From: Pseudomonas sp. 10S4
GTDB taxonomy: Bacteria > Pseudomonadota > Gammaproteobacteria > Pseudomonadales > Pseudomonadaceae
NCBI RefSeq assembly: GCF_034344865.1
Contig: NZ_CP133774.1
Location: 3,596,001 to 3,660,000, forward strand
Direction of reading: 5' to 3'
Length of the DNA: 64,000 nt
Of this stretch, positions 25,934 to 34,603 are shown one piece after another (the stretch's first letter is position 1; each line of letters starts with the position of its first letter). The notes beneath the pieces are model-generated. The model made no database searches. It was not told the origin of the DNA and saw nothing but the letters and a program-made list of their open reading frames with translations. Position numbers and translations under genes: made by a program.

Positions 25934-27056
25934 GTGGGCCCAGCAGCAAACCGCCTGCGATCAGCAAACCGCTTCCGGCGATCACCAGCGCGGGTTGCAA
26001 ACCGCCACTGAAATGGCTGCTCAATGCGGCCAGCAACGGCCCGCTGAGCTGACCCACGGCAAAGCACGCGGTCAGCAGCCCGGCGTTGCGCTGGGTGGCG
26101 TGGGGTGCCAGTTCCCGGGAGCGTTGCATCACCAATTGCATGCAGGCCAGGAACGGCGTGCCGCAGAGGATCACGCCCAACGCCAGGCCCGGGCCGCTGC
26201 CCAGCAAGCAGGCGAACACCCCAGCGGCTTGCAGCCACAACGTCGCCATCAACCAGTGCCGCGTGGCGTTCGGGTTGTGCCGGCGCAAACTCACCAGCAA
26301 CACCCCGGCCGCCGCCGCGAGACCGAAGCACGGCCAGAACAGATCGGCCATCCACTGACCGTGGAACTGCGCGTTGGCCATTTGCGAGAGAAACGTGGCC
26401 GGGATGATGTAGCCCAAACCGTACAAGGCGTAGATCACCCCTAAACGGCCGATGCCTTGATTGCCTGATGTATTGGCCGTCGGTGTTGGTGCTGCGGCAG
26501 TCGATTGTGGCAGGAACGGCAGGATGACCAGCAGCATCACCAGCGCGACAGCGGCATACACCAGCCACAAGGTCGCGGAGGATTGCCCGAGGAGGTTCGA
26601 GCCCAAGGCCAGCAACCCCGTCAGAAAAATCCCCAACCCCGGTCCGGCAAACACCAGCGCGCCAAGCCGTGGACGACCGGCCGCGGCTGCCAGTGGCTGG
26701 CTCAATGCGGTGATCATCACCAACACCCAGGCGCTGGCGACGCCGGTGCCGAAGCGCAGCAGCAGATGAGACCAGAAACCGTTGGCCCAGAACGACGCCA
26801 GGGTCAGCAGCACACAGAGCCATAAGCCACCGAGCAGGCGCCGGCGGACTTGCTCGGGGCGGCGCGAGAACATCGCGTCCACCGCACCGAGGAAGTAGCC
26901 GAGGTAGTTGGCCGCAGCAATCAGACCGGCGGCGGTCAGGTCGATCTGCCCTTCGCTGAGCAGGTGCGGAAGTTGCGGCGTCAGGGCGAAACGCCCGATG
27001 CCCATGGCCATCATCAGGGCGATGAAGCTGGCGATTAAGCGAATCAGAGGGGACAT
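25878..27056 (-). CDS. YbfB/YjiJ-family MFS transporter
   Basis: 392 residues with twelve hydrophobic segments. The N-terminal MGIGRFALTPQLPHLL is the hallmark of the YbfB/YjiJ branch of major facilitators, and YALYGLGYIIPATFL is also typical. Divergent from a LysR gene at 27160, a frequent pairing, which suggests regulation by it. Substrate not known. It converges with the DMT gene and overlaps it by 56 bases. Confidence 0.88.
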   Translation of the reverse strand: MSPLIRLIASFIALMMAMGIGRFALTPQLPHLLSEGQIDLTAAGLIAAANYLGYFLGAVDAMFSRRPEQVRRRLLGGLWLCVLLTLASFWANGFWSHLLLRFGTGVASAWVLVMITALSQPLAAAAGRPRLGALVFAGPGLGIFLTGLLALGSNLLGQSSATLWLVYAAVALVMLLVILPFLPQSTAAAPTPTANTSGNQGIGRLGVIYALYGLGYIIPATFLSQMANAQFHGQWMADLFWPCFGLAAAAGVLLVSLRRHNPNATRHWLMATLWLQAAGVFACLLGSGPGLALGVILCGTPFLACMQLVMQRSRELAPHATQRNAGLLTACFAVGQLSGPLLAALSSHFSGGLQPALVIAGSGLLIAGGLLLGPLTAGRGLCANDGAPTVQR

Positions 27057-27159
27057 GGTCTGAATTCCATTCGAGGATCAATGACCGTCAGGCTAGGACT
27101 GATTGACTTTCTTTTAAAATGAATAATAGTGAGTGACTTGTTCTGTATTGGAGAATGGT

Positions 27160-28053
27160 GTGGAATTCAGCCAATTGCGGATTTTCCAGGCTGTGGCGCA
27201 AGAGGGCTCGATCACTCGCGCTGCCGAACGCCTGCACCGGGTGCCGTCGAATCTGTCGACTCGGCTCAAACAACTGGAAGAGCAACTCGGTGTCGAACTT
27301 TTCCTTCGCGAGCGTCAGCGTTTGCAGTTGTCGCCTGCGGGAAAAGTCCTGCTGGATTACACCGCCAAGCTGTTTGCCCTGCACGACGAAGCCAGCGCGG
27401 CGGTGCAGGGCGGGCAACCGGCCGGTGACTTTGTGCTCGGCACCATGTACAGCACGGCGGCTATCCACCTTCCGGGGCTGTTGGCGCGCTATCACCGCAC
27501 GTACCCGGCGGTGAACCTGCAAGTGCAGTCCGGTCCCAGCGGCGAATTGCTCGAAGGTTTGCTCACCGGGCGTCTCGATGCGGCACTGGTGGACGGTCCG
27601 CTGGAACTCGCGGGCCTCGACGGCGTGCCGTTTTGCGACGAACGGCTGGTGTTGATCAGCGAGGCCGATCACCCGCCGATCCACAGTGCGCTGGATGTGG
27701 AAGGGCGTTCAGTGTTCACCTTCCGGCAGGGTTGTTCCTACCGGATGCGCCTGGAGGCCTGGTTCGCCCATTACCACGCGGCCATGGGCCGGGCGATGGA
27801 GATCGAGTCTTATCCGGGGATGCTCGCCTGTGTGATCGCTGGCTCCGGCGTGGCGTTGATGTCGGAGTCGATGCTCGCCAGCCTGCCGGGTCGAGAAAGG
27901 GTGGCGGTGCACCCGCTGGCCGAGCCATTTGCCAGCGCCACCACGTGGCTGATGTGGCGTAAAGGCATGCTCGGGGCGAACTTGAACGCGTGGCTTGAGC
28001 AGCAGCAAGCGGTCTATCCGGCGCTGCCGAGTCAGGCTCGGGCGACGGCTTGA
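27160..28053 (+). CDS. LysR-family transcriptional regulator
   Basis: 297 residues from a GTG start preceded by GGAGA. HTH near residues 15-40 (AQEGSITRAAERLHRVPSNL), then a CbbR/PtxR-like effector domain (GDFVLGTMYSTAAIHLPGLL). It likely controls the divergent MFS gene; the 103-base region between them has a weak TCAAT/ATTGA inverted pair near 27080-27110. Confidence 0.88.
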   Translation: MEFSQLRIFQAVAQEGSITRAAERLHRVPSNLSTRLKQLEEQLGVELFLRERQRLQLSPAGKVLLDYTAKLFALHDEASAAVQGGQPAGDFVLGTMYSTAAIHLPGLLARYHRTYPAVNLQVQSGPSGELLEGLLTGRLDAALVDGPLELAGLDGVPFCDERLVLISEADHPPIHSALDVEGRSVFTFRQGCSYRMRLEAWFAHYHAAMGRAMEIESYPGMLACVIAGSGVALMSESMLASLPGRERVAVHPLAEPFASATTWLMWRKGMLGANLNAWLEQQQAVYPALPSQARATA

Positions 28054-28192
28054 ACTAACGGTCAGCTATTTGGATCAATTCAGTAACAGATCATTGCGAT
28101 CTTGGGCGAGCATTGCGTAGGACTTCGGACTATTATCAGTGCGAAGTGGCTACAGAATTCCGGCCACTCGGCACTACCCTGAAGGGGGCACC

Positions 28193-28321
28193 ATGAAAGA
28201 GAAAATCCAAAACTGGCTGCATGACCTGGGTGTCGCACTCGGTTTGATCGAACCGCCTCTGCAACCTGTGCCTATTCGCACTGACGACGAACAGCGTCGA
28301 CGCCAGCAGCGCCGCCGGTAA
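28193..28321 (+). CDS. Small basic-tailed protein
   Basis: 42 residues: an amphipathic helix (MKEKIQNWLHDLGVALGL), a proline-rich linker and an arginine-rich end (RRRQQRRR). AGGGGG precedes the ATG at good spacing. I recall near-identical small Pseudomonas proteins, which supports it as real; function unknown. The 139-base region before it is AT-rich and may hold its promoter. Confidence 0.65.
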   Translation: MKEKIQNWLHDLGVALGLIEPPLQPVPIRTDDEQRRRQQRRR

Positions 28322-28355
28322 CTGCCAGAACGGAGCCTGCGGCAAGTGGGCTTGT

Positions 28356-28487
28356 TGTGGCGAGGGGCTTGCCCCCGTCCGGCTGCGTAGCAGTCGTAAA
28401 TCGGCTGCCTCGGTCAATCTGATTCAACTTGGGTGAATGGTTTTGGGGCTGCTCCGCAGCCCAACGGGGCAAGCCCCCTCGCCACAA
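28356..28487. repeat. Inverted REP pair, GTGGCGAGG family
   Basis: TGTGGCGAGGGGCTTGCCCC and the inverted GGGGCAAGCCCCCTCGCCAC, with GGCTGCGTAGCAGTC and GGGCTGCTCCGCAGCCC inner arms, between two convergent small genes. Confidence 0.9.
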
Positions 28488-28531
28488 AAGCGGCCCTTGC
28501 CAGAGATTTCGGGTGTATTTGGCAACTCCTC

Positions 28532-28783
28532 TCAATCCCGTCCGATTTTCACCAGAAACCGACTCAAATCATTCGCTGTCCTGGCGGTCTTGAGCATCCG
28601 GTCTTCCTCCGCCGTAAACGCGGTCAACCCCAGCTCATCTTCCAGATGGAAGATCAGCTCCTCGATATCTTCTTTATCCAATCCCAACTGCGCCAGGCTG
28701 ACGTGGTCGTCGAAGTCCTTCCGATCTTCCAGCAGGCGGCTGATAAAGCGATGCACAGCAGCACGAACGGCAGCTCTTTTCAT
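28532..28783 (-). CDS. Acyl-carrier-protein-like protein lacking the attachment serine
   Basis: 83 residues predicted as a helical bundle. VSLAQLGLDKEDIEELIFHL followed by EDELGL aligns with the ACP motif LGADSLD...LEEEFG, but the phosphopantetheine serine is a lysine, so it should not carry an acyl group. Starts MKRAAVRAAVHRF. Possibly a structural or regulatory ACP-fold protein. Lies 55 bases downstream of the MBL gene on the same strand. Confidence 0.65.
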   Translation of the reverse strand: MKRAAVRAAVHRFISRLLEDRKDFDDHVSLAQLGLDKEDIEELIFHLEDELGLTAFTAEEDRMLKTARTANDLSRFLVKIGRD

Positions 28784-28837
28784 GGTCGCTCTTCGAGGGC
28801 GTTATTGTTGTTGTCCCTGCGCTGAGTACAGCAGGCT

Positions 28838-29563
28838 TCAGCCGTGCGAGCGCTGCCACTCGTCAATCATCCCGCGTAAATGCTCCCCGGAAAAACTCCC
28901 GAAATGCCCGCCATGTACCGTGCGGATCGGCAACGCATGCAAGCGTTGCAGGCTGCGGGCGTAGTCGTCGAGGTTGGAGTGGTAGGCGTCTTCGATCAGC
29001 GGCCCGTCGTAGATGATGTCGCCGCTGAACAGCGTCTCGGTTGCCGCTTCATACAGGCTGATACCACCCGGCGAATGCCCCGGCGTGTGCAGCACTTGCA
29101 GCACGCGATCACCCAGGTCCAGCACATCGCCTTCTTCAATCATGCCCGTGGCCGGCGCGGCTTTGACCCGGTATTCGGCGTAGCACAGCGGGCAATCGGG
29201 ATGCGCTTCGAACATCTCGTCGCCGACAAACGCCGTGCTCAAGGTGTTCTCGCCGTCGGGCGCAGCGAGAATCTGCGCTTCGGCCGGGTGCACCAGTCGT
29301 TCAGCAAATTCGTGATGCCCGGCGATATGATCGAAATGGCAATGGCTGGCCACCGCCACCAGCGGCCGCTCGGTGATCCACGGTAGTTGCTCGCGCAGGC
29401 TCACCAGCCCCGAGCCGCTGTCCAGCAGCAAATCCTTGTCGCGGCCCTGGATGTGCCAGAGGTTGCAGCGGTAGAAGGGGCGGATGTAAGGCTCGTGAAT
29501 CAGGCGAATGCCGTCACTGAGCTGTTTGACCTCGAACCACTGATCACGAGAAACAATCTTCAT
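28838..29563 (-). CDS. MBL-fold metallo-hydrolase
   Basis: 241 residues. The zinc motif HCHFDHIAGH (HxHxDH), HTPGHSPGG, SGDIIYDGP and the final VHGGH give the usual metal ligands. A glyoxalase II/beta-lactamase-fold hydrolase of unknown substrate. ATG 29563 follows GGAGAA; the frame could start one codon earlier at TTG. Divided from the symporter gene by a strong terminator. Confidence 0.88.
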   Translation of the reverse strand: MKIVSRDQWFEVKQLSDGIRLIHEPYIRPFYRCNLWHIQGRDKDLLLDSGSGLVSLREQLPWITERPLVAVASHCHFDHIAGHHEFAERLVHPAEAQILAAPDGENTLSTAFVGDEMFEAHPDCPLCYAEYRVKAAPATGMIEEGDVLDLGDRVLQVLHTPGHSPGGISLYEAATETLFSGDIIYDGPLIEDAYHSNLDDYARSLQRLHALPIRTVHGGHFGSFSGEHLRGMIDEWQRSHG

Positions 29564-29581
29564 CAAAGGTTTTCTCCAGAC

Positions 29582-29616
29582 GAAAAAACGGGTGTGGCAA
29601 CCGACGCCACACCCGT
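29582..29616 (-). terminator. Rho-independent terminator of the gbu-side transcript
   Basis: Perfect 11-base stem ACGGGTGTGGC/GCCACACCCGT with a 7-base loop and, on the minus strand, a TTTTTT tail. It sits 31 bases beyond the symporter stop. Confidence 0.9.
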
Positions 29617-29646
29617 CGAAGAAAGCATCAAGTCTCTATAGAAAGC

Positions 29647-31026
29647 TTAGGCGGCGCTAGCCACCACTGCCGGGCGACGGGACATCAGGCTGACCAGCAC
29701 AAAGCTCACCAGACCTACGCCGAGGCTGTAATAGATCGGCGTGTTGGCGTCCAGACCGTCCTTGAACATGAACACCAGCGCGGTGGCGAAGCCCATGCCC
29801 ATGCTGGCGATGGCGCCGGCGGTGGTTGCGCGCTTCCAGAAAATCGCACCGATCAACGGGATCAGCATGCCGCCCACCAGCAGGTTGTACGCCAGGGTCA
29901 GGGCGCTGATCACGTCGTTGACCACCAGGGCGATGCCGAGCACCACCAGGCCGGTCAGCAGGGTGAACAGACGGTTCATGCCCAGGCTCGACTGTTTACC
30001 GCCGCGCAGTTTCGGTAGCAGGTCTTCGGTCAGGGTGGTGGCAGCGGCGAGCAGGCCGGCGCTGGCGGTGGACATCATCGCAGCCAGTGCCGCGGCAATT
30101 ACCAAGCCACGGATACCGTCCGGCAGGGACAGCTTAACGATGGCGGCGAAGGCGTTGTTGACGTTGTCCAGGTCCGGAATCAGTACGTGAGCGGCCATGC
30201 CGATCAGGGCGCAGGCCAGTCCATAAAGGATGCAGTAGAAGCCTGCGAATGTACCGGCGACCTGAGCCACTTTGGCGCTCTTGACGGTGAACACCCGTTG
30301 CCAGATGTCCTGACCGATCAGGATGCCGAAGAAGTAGATCATGAAGTAGGTAATGATCGTGTCCCAGCCGATGGTGGTGAAGCTGAAGGCGCTCGCCGGC
30401 AGTTTCAACACCAACTGATCCCAACCACCGACGCGGTACAGGCAGATTGGCAACAGGATGAACATCAGGCCCACGGTCTTGATCACGAACTGGACGATGT
30501 CGGTCAGGGTCAGCGACCACATGCCGCCGATGGCCGAGTAGATCACCACCACGCCACCACCGAGCAATACCGAAATCCAGAACGGCAGGCCGAACAGCAC
30601 TTGCAGCACGGTGCCAATGGCCAGGATCGAGACCACGCCGATCATCAGCGCGTACGCCAGCATGATCACCGCGCTCGCCGAGCGGGCCATCGGGTTGTAG
30701 CGTTTTTCCAGCACCTGGGTAACGGTGTAGATCTTCAGTTTCAGCAGCGGTTTGGCGAGGAACAGGTTCAGCGCGACGATCCCGCAACCCAGTGCGGCGC
30801 ACAGCCAGAAACCGGAGATACCATGGACGTAGCCCAGGCGTACGGTGCCAACGGTGGACGCGCCGCCGAGTACGGTGGCGGCCATGGTGCCCATGTAGAG
30901 GCTCGGGCCGAGGTTACGACCGGCGACCAAAAAGTCTTCGTTGGTCTTGGCTTTGCGCATGCCGTAGTAGCCGAGTAACAGCATCGCGGCGGCATAGATG
31001 AGTACGACGGTTAAATCCAGTGCCAT
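29647..31026 (-). CDS. Sodium:solute symporter (SSS family) of the gbu locus
   Basis: 459 residues, about thirteen helices. GRNLGPSLYMGTMAATVLGG and AAALAAMMSTASAGLLAA are SSS-family segments including the sodium-site region. The position after an NCS1 permease, NTF2-like gene and gbuA matches P. aeruginosa PA1418, so uptake of 4-guanidinobutyrate or a related compound is likely, though inferred from context. A REP pair separates it from the permease, so it may have its own promoter. Confidence 0.87.
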   Translation of the reverse strand: MALDLTVVLIYAAAMLLLGYYGMRKAKTNEDFLVAGRNLGPSLYMGTMAATVLGGASTVGTVRLGYVHGISGFWLCAALGCGIVALNLFLAKPLLKLKIYTVTQVLEKRYNPMARSASAVIMLAYALMIGVVSILAIGTVLQVLFGLPFWISVLLGGGVVVIYSAIGGMWSLTLTDIVQFVIKTVGLMFILLPICLYRVGGWDQLVLKLPASAFSFTTIGWDTIITYFMIYFFGILIGQDIWQRVFTVKSAKVAQVAGTFAGFYCILYGLACALIGMAAHVLIPDLDNVNNAFAAIVKLSLPDGIRGLVIAAALAAMMSTASAGLLAAATTLTEDLLPKLRGGKQSSLGMNRLFTLLTGLVVLGIALVVNDVISALTLAYNLLVGGMLIPLIGAIFWKRATTAGAIASMGMGFATALVFMFKDGLDANTPIYYSLGVGLVSFVLVSLMSRRPAVVASAA

Positions 31027-31091
31027 GATGGCGTGTCTCCGATTGTCTTTTTTATGGTGAGGCTGAATAGCATTGCTGTGATGCGGGCTTT

Positions 31092-31225
31092 TGTGGCGAG
31101 GGAGCTTGCTCCCGCTGGGCTGCGAAGCAGCCCCATATTCCGCAACCGAGTTTCTTCAGGGGAAACCCAATCGCCTGTTTTGCGACTGCTGCGCAGTCGA
31201 GCGGGAGCAAGCTCCCTCGCCACAG
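31092..31225. repeat. Inverted REP pair, GTGGCGAGGGAGCTTGCTCCC family
   Basis: TGTGGCGAGGGAGCTTGCTC and the inverted GAGCAAGCTCCCTCGCCACA, with GGGCTGCGAAGCAGCCC and GACTGCTGCGCAGTC inner arms, in the 228-base gap between the two gbu-locus transporters. Confidence 0.9.
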
Positions 31226-31254
31226 GTATTCACCACATCAGCATGTTTTGTTTA

Positions 31255-32777
31255 TCAGGCGGCTTGGCGCATCGCCGGTTTAGCGAGCGAATCCGTGCCC
31301 TTGCTGCGTACATCGTCCGGGCCAAACACTTCCCGCGATTCCGGGAACAGGCTCAACAACGCCAGGTACACCAGCGACGCCAGGCCCAGGGTCACCGGCA
31401 GGCTGATGTCGATACCGCCGGCCAGGTTGCCCAGCACACCCACAAATTGCCCCGGCAGGTTCACGAAGCACAAACCTACCAACGCACTCGGGATCCAGGC
31501 ACCCAGGCCACGCCAGTTCCAGCCGTGGGTGAACCAGTAGCGGCCACCTTTCTCGCCGCGGGTGAACACTTGCAGGTCATCCGGGCAGTAGAAGCCGCGG
31601 CGCACGACCAGGCCGATGATCATGATCACCATCCATGGCGTGGTGCAGGTGATGATCAGCACGGCGAAGGTCGACACGCTCTGCACCAGATTCGCCGCAA
31701 AGCGCCCGATGAAGATGAAGGCAATCGACATCACGCCGATCAGCAACGTCGCCTTGACCCGCGACAGCAGCCGAGGGAACACGCTGGACATGTCCAGCCC
31801 GGTGCCATACAGCGAGGTTGTGCCGGTGGACATGCCGCCGATCACCGCAATCATGCACACCGGCAGGAAGAACCAGTTCGGCGACACCGCCAGCAGACCG
31901 CCGACGTAGTTGTTGGCCGCGATGTAGTCCGGTGCCTTGATCGCCACGATGGTCGCGGTGGCCAGGCCGAACAGGAACGGGATGAGGGTCGCGGATCTGC
32001 GAAATCACCACAGCCGCCATGATCCGGCGCTTGTTGGTGGTATCGCGCGGGATGTAGCGAGACCAGTCGCCGAGGAACGCGCCGAAGGAGATCGGGTTCG
32101 CTCATCGCCACCAGCGCAGCACCGATGAACGCGGCCCAGAAGCCCGGTTGACCCATGCTGACGGTGCCGGCGAAGTTCACATCGAAAGGCCCGGCGAAGG
32201 CGAAGATGCCCAGCAGGAACAGCAGGCTGGCGCTCCACACCGCGATCTTGTTGACCCACAGCAGGAAACGGAAGCCGTAGATGCACACCGTCAGCACCAG
32301 AATCGCGAACAGACCATAGGCCAGGCCCAGGGTCAGGTCGGTTTCCGGCAAGCCGATCAGGCGTTTGGCACCACCGATCAGCGCATCACCTGAACTCCAC
32401 ACCGAGAGCGAGAAGAAGGCGATGGCGGTCAACAGCGACAGGAACGAACCGACGATCCGCCCGTGCACACCGAAGTGCGCGCCGGAGGACACGGCGTTGT
32501 TGGTGCCGTTGATCGGGCCGAACAGGCCCATCGGCGCGAGGATCAGCGAACCTAGCAACACGCCCAGCACAATCGCCCAGACACCGGCCTGGAAAGACAA
32601 ACCGAACAGCACCGGGAAACTGCCGAGCACGGCGGTGGCAAAGGTGTTGGAACCGCCGAAGATCATCCGGAACAAATCCGTCGGGCCTGCGGTACGTTCG
32701 CTGTCCGGGATCTGCTCGACCCCGTAGGTTTCAATTTGCGTAAGGCCTTGGTCTTTGTCTTTGTTGTTTTTATTCAT
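31255..32777 (-). pseudogene. NCS1-type cytosine/purine permease of the gbu locus, two frameshifts
   Basis: The N-terminal half (MNKNNKDKD...; RMIFGGSNTFATAVLGSFPV) reads to VAMSEPD. One extra base near 32099 and another near 31993 displace about 35 codons. With both removed the text is MSNPISFGAFLGDWSRYIPR, then ISQIATLIPFLFGLATA and on to IKAPDYIAANNYVGG, giving about 506 residues with normal permease topology. Corresponds to PA1419. Errors in sequencing are the likeliest cause. Probably co-transcribed with the NTF2-like gene and gbuA. Confidence 0.87.
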
Positions 32778-32831
32778 GATCAGCTCCGATCATAAAGGCG
32801 CGCTCATCGTGTGTGAGCGTCACCTGTTTGG

Positions 32832-33254
32832 CTAAGGGGTTGGCAGCCCTTCCGGCATTGCGGACAAATGTTCGTGGCAGGCCAGCCAATGGCCTTGTTG
32901 TTCTTGGCCAGACGCTTGTTTCTTGAAAACAATCGTCTCGCGCTCCTGGCTGAAGTGTTGCTCCCCTTGCATGCGCAGCTCGGTGGCTACGTCATGGATG
33001 AAAATCGCCACGTCACCCTGCAGGCTGACGAAGGCGTTGCTCGAGGTGCACGAGAGCACCTCGAAGCCATCCTCGGCGCGCCAGTTGTCCCACAACGCCT
33101 GATAGGCATCGCGCGACAGCAGGGGCTGTTCTAGGGTGTAGAACACGAAGCTCGCGTCGGTGCTGAACGCACCGAAGTAGGCTTCGCGATCGTTACGGGT
33201 AAAGGCTGTCACCAGGTCGGCGGCAGCTTTCAGAACCTGATCGCGTTCGTTCAT
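32832..33254 (-). CDS. NTF2-like (SnoaL/DUF4440) protein of the gbu locus
   Basis: 140 residues with the NTF2-like pattern: an N-terminal helix (VLKAAADLVTAFTRND), AYFGAFSTDASFVF, then strands ending in HWLACHEHLSAMPEG. Small cone-fold protein that binds a ligand or acts as a minor enzyme; corresponds to PA1420. ATG 33254 follows GAGGA and is nine bases after the gbuA stop, so it belongs to the gbuA operon. Confidence 0.83.
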   Translation of the reverse strand: MNERDQVLKAAADLVTAFTRNDREAYFGAFSTDASFVFYTLEQPLLSRDAYQALWDNWRAEDGFEVLSCTSSNAFVSLQGDVAIFIHDVATELRMQGEQHFSQERETIVFKKQASGQEQQGHWLACHEHLSAMPEGLPTP

Positions 33255-33263
33255 GACCAATCC

Positions 33264-34214
33264 TCAGCGGTGGGCCACGCCAGGCAGTACGCAGAGCATT
33301 TCGTACAGCAGGTTGGCAGCCAACAGCGAGGTGTTGCCGGTGGTGTCGTAAGCGGGCGAGACTTCTACCAGATCGCAGCCGACCAGGTCGAGGCCTTGGC
33401 AGCCACGGACGATTTCAATCGCCTGAATGGTCGTCAGACCGCCGATTTCCGGGGTGCCGGTGCCAGGTGCCCAAGCCGGATCGATGCCGTCGATGTCGAA
33501 ACTCAGGTACACCGGACCGCCGCCGACTTTCTCGCGAACTTCGGCCATCAGTGGTGCCAGGGATTTGTGCCAGCACTCTTCGGCTTGAACAACGCGGAAG
33601 CCTTGTTTGCGGCTCCAGTTGAAGTCTTCGGAGGTGTAGCCCTGGGCGCGCAGACCAATTTGCACGACGCGGTCCGGGTCCAGCAGGCCTTCTTCGACAG
33701 CGCGACGGAAGGTGGTGCCGTGGGCGATTTTCTCGCCGAACATGTGATCGTTCACATCGGCGTGGGCGTCGATGTGCACCAGGCCGACCTTGCCGTGCTT
33801 TTTATGGATCGCACGCAGGATTGGCAGGGTGATGGTGTGGTCGCCGCCTAGGGTCAGCGGGATCACATCGTGTTCGAGGATGCTGTGGTAGGACTCTTCG
33901 ATGATCCGCACGGCGTCCAGCAGGTTGAACGTGTTGATTGCCACATCACCGATGTCAGCGACCGACAGGGAATCGAATGGTGCAGCGCCGGTGGCCATGT
34001 TGTACGGGCGGATCATCACCGATTCAGCGCGGATTTCGCGGGGTCCGAAACGGGTGCCGGGGCGCAGCGAGGTGCCGATGTCCAGCGGCACGCCAATGAA
34101 GGCAGCATCCAGGCCGGCAGCGGTAGGCAAATGGGGAAGTCGCATCATGGTGGCGATGCCGCCGAAGCGCGGCATTTCATTGCCGCCCAGTGGTTGGTGA
34201 AGAATCTTGTCCAC
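33264..34214 (-). CDS. gbuA: Guanidinobutyrase (ureohydrolase)
   Basis: 316 residues of the arginase/agmatinase superfamily. The binuclear manganese ligands are visible: His126 in GGDHTITL, Asp149, His151 and Asp153 in HIDAHADVND, Asp240 and Asp242 in SFDIDGIDPA. Context (divergent LysR, NTF2-like protein, two transporters) is that of P. aeruginosa gbuA, which hydrolyses 4-guanidinobutyrate to 4-aminobutyrate and urea in arginine catabolism. Guanidinopropionase or agmatinase cannot be excluded by sequence alone, but the neighbours favour GbuA. Confidence 0.9.
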   Translation of the reverse strand: MDKILHQPLGGNEMPRFGGIATMMRLPHLPTAAGLDAAFIGVPLDIGTSLRPGTRFGPREIRAESVMIRPYNMATGAAPFDSLSVADIGDVAINTFNLLDAVRIIEESYHSILEHDVIPLTLGGDHTITLPILRAIHKKHGKVGLVHIDAHADVNDHMFGEKIAHGTTFRRAVEEGLLDPDRVVQIGLRAQGYTSEDFNWSRKQGFRVVQAEECWHKSLAPLMAEVREKVGGGPVYLSFDIDGIDPAWAPGTGTPEIGGLTTIQAIEIVRGCQGLDLVGCDLVEVSPAYDTTGNTSLLAANLLYEMLCVLPGVAHR

Positions 34215-34338
34215 GGGTAAGGCCTCATCGTCGTTGTTTTATTTATGTTGGTTGCACCGGTCGGGGAGACACGGGCGAACCTTGTGGCGCCGATTCTGCG
34301 AAATGTAGTGGGCGGGAAGAATCGCTATGGGCAAATAC

Positions 34339-34362
34339 TTAGTTCAGATTTTTCTAAACTAA
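34339..34362. promoter_or_regulatory. Inverted repeat, candidate GbuR operator
   Basis: TTAGTT and AACTAA are separated by 12 bases in the gbuA-gbuR divergent region, 125 bases before gbuA. The AT-rich dyad has the form of a LysR binding site (T-N11-A is present within it). This gap (34215-34603, 389 bases) otherwise holds only the REP below. Confidence 0.45.
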
Positions 34363-34402
34363 TGGTGATGACGGCGATAGACTTCTGTCCACACGCAGGA
34401 CC

Positions 34403-34553
34403 CTGTGGCGAGGGAGCTCCTGTGGTGAGGGGGCTTGCCCCCGTCCGGCTGCGCAGCAGTCGTCAACTGATGCATGCATTCTCTCTGATACAACGAGGTG
34501 AATGGTTTTGGCGCCGCTTCGCGACCCAACGGGGGCAAGCCCCCTCGCCACAG
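34403..34553. repeat. Inverted REP pair with a duplicated 5' arm, GTGGCGAGG family
   Basis: CTGTGGCGAGGGAGCTC then a second start CTGTGGTGAGGGGGCTTGCC, and the inverted GGCAAGCCCCCTCGCCACAG. The partial extra arm at 34403 suggests a tandem or recombined unit. Confidence 0.85.
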
Positions 34554-34603
34554 TGATCTGCATCGTGACGAGCACTGCGTGTTTTCCTGAAACTGGAGCA
34601 ATC

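Noticed and set aside
25738..27081. 447-codon minus-strand frame over the MFS and DMT genes
   Set aside because: Arg/Pro-rich shadow; the overlapping MFS frame has family motifs and membrane helices.
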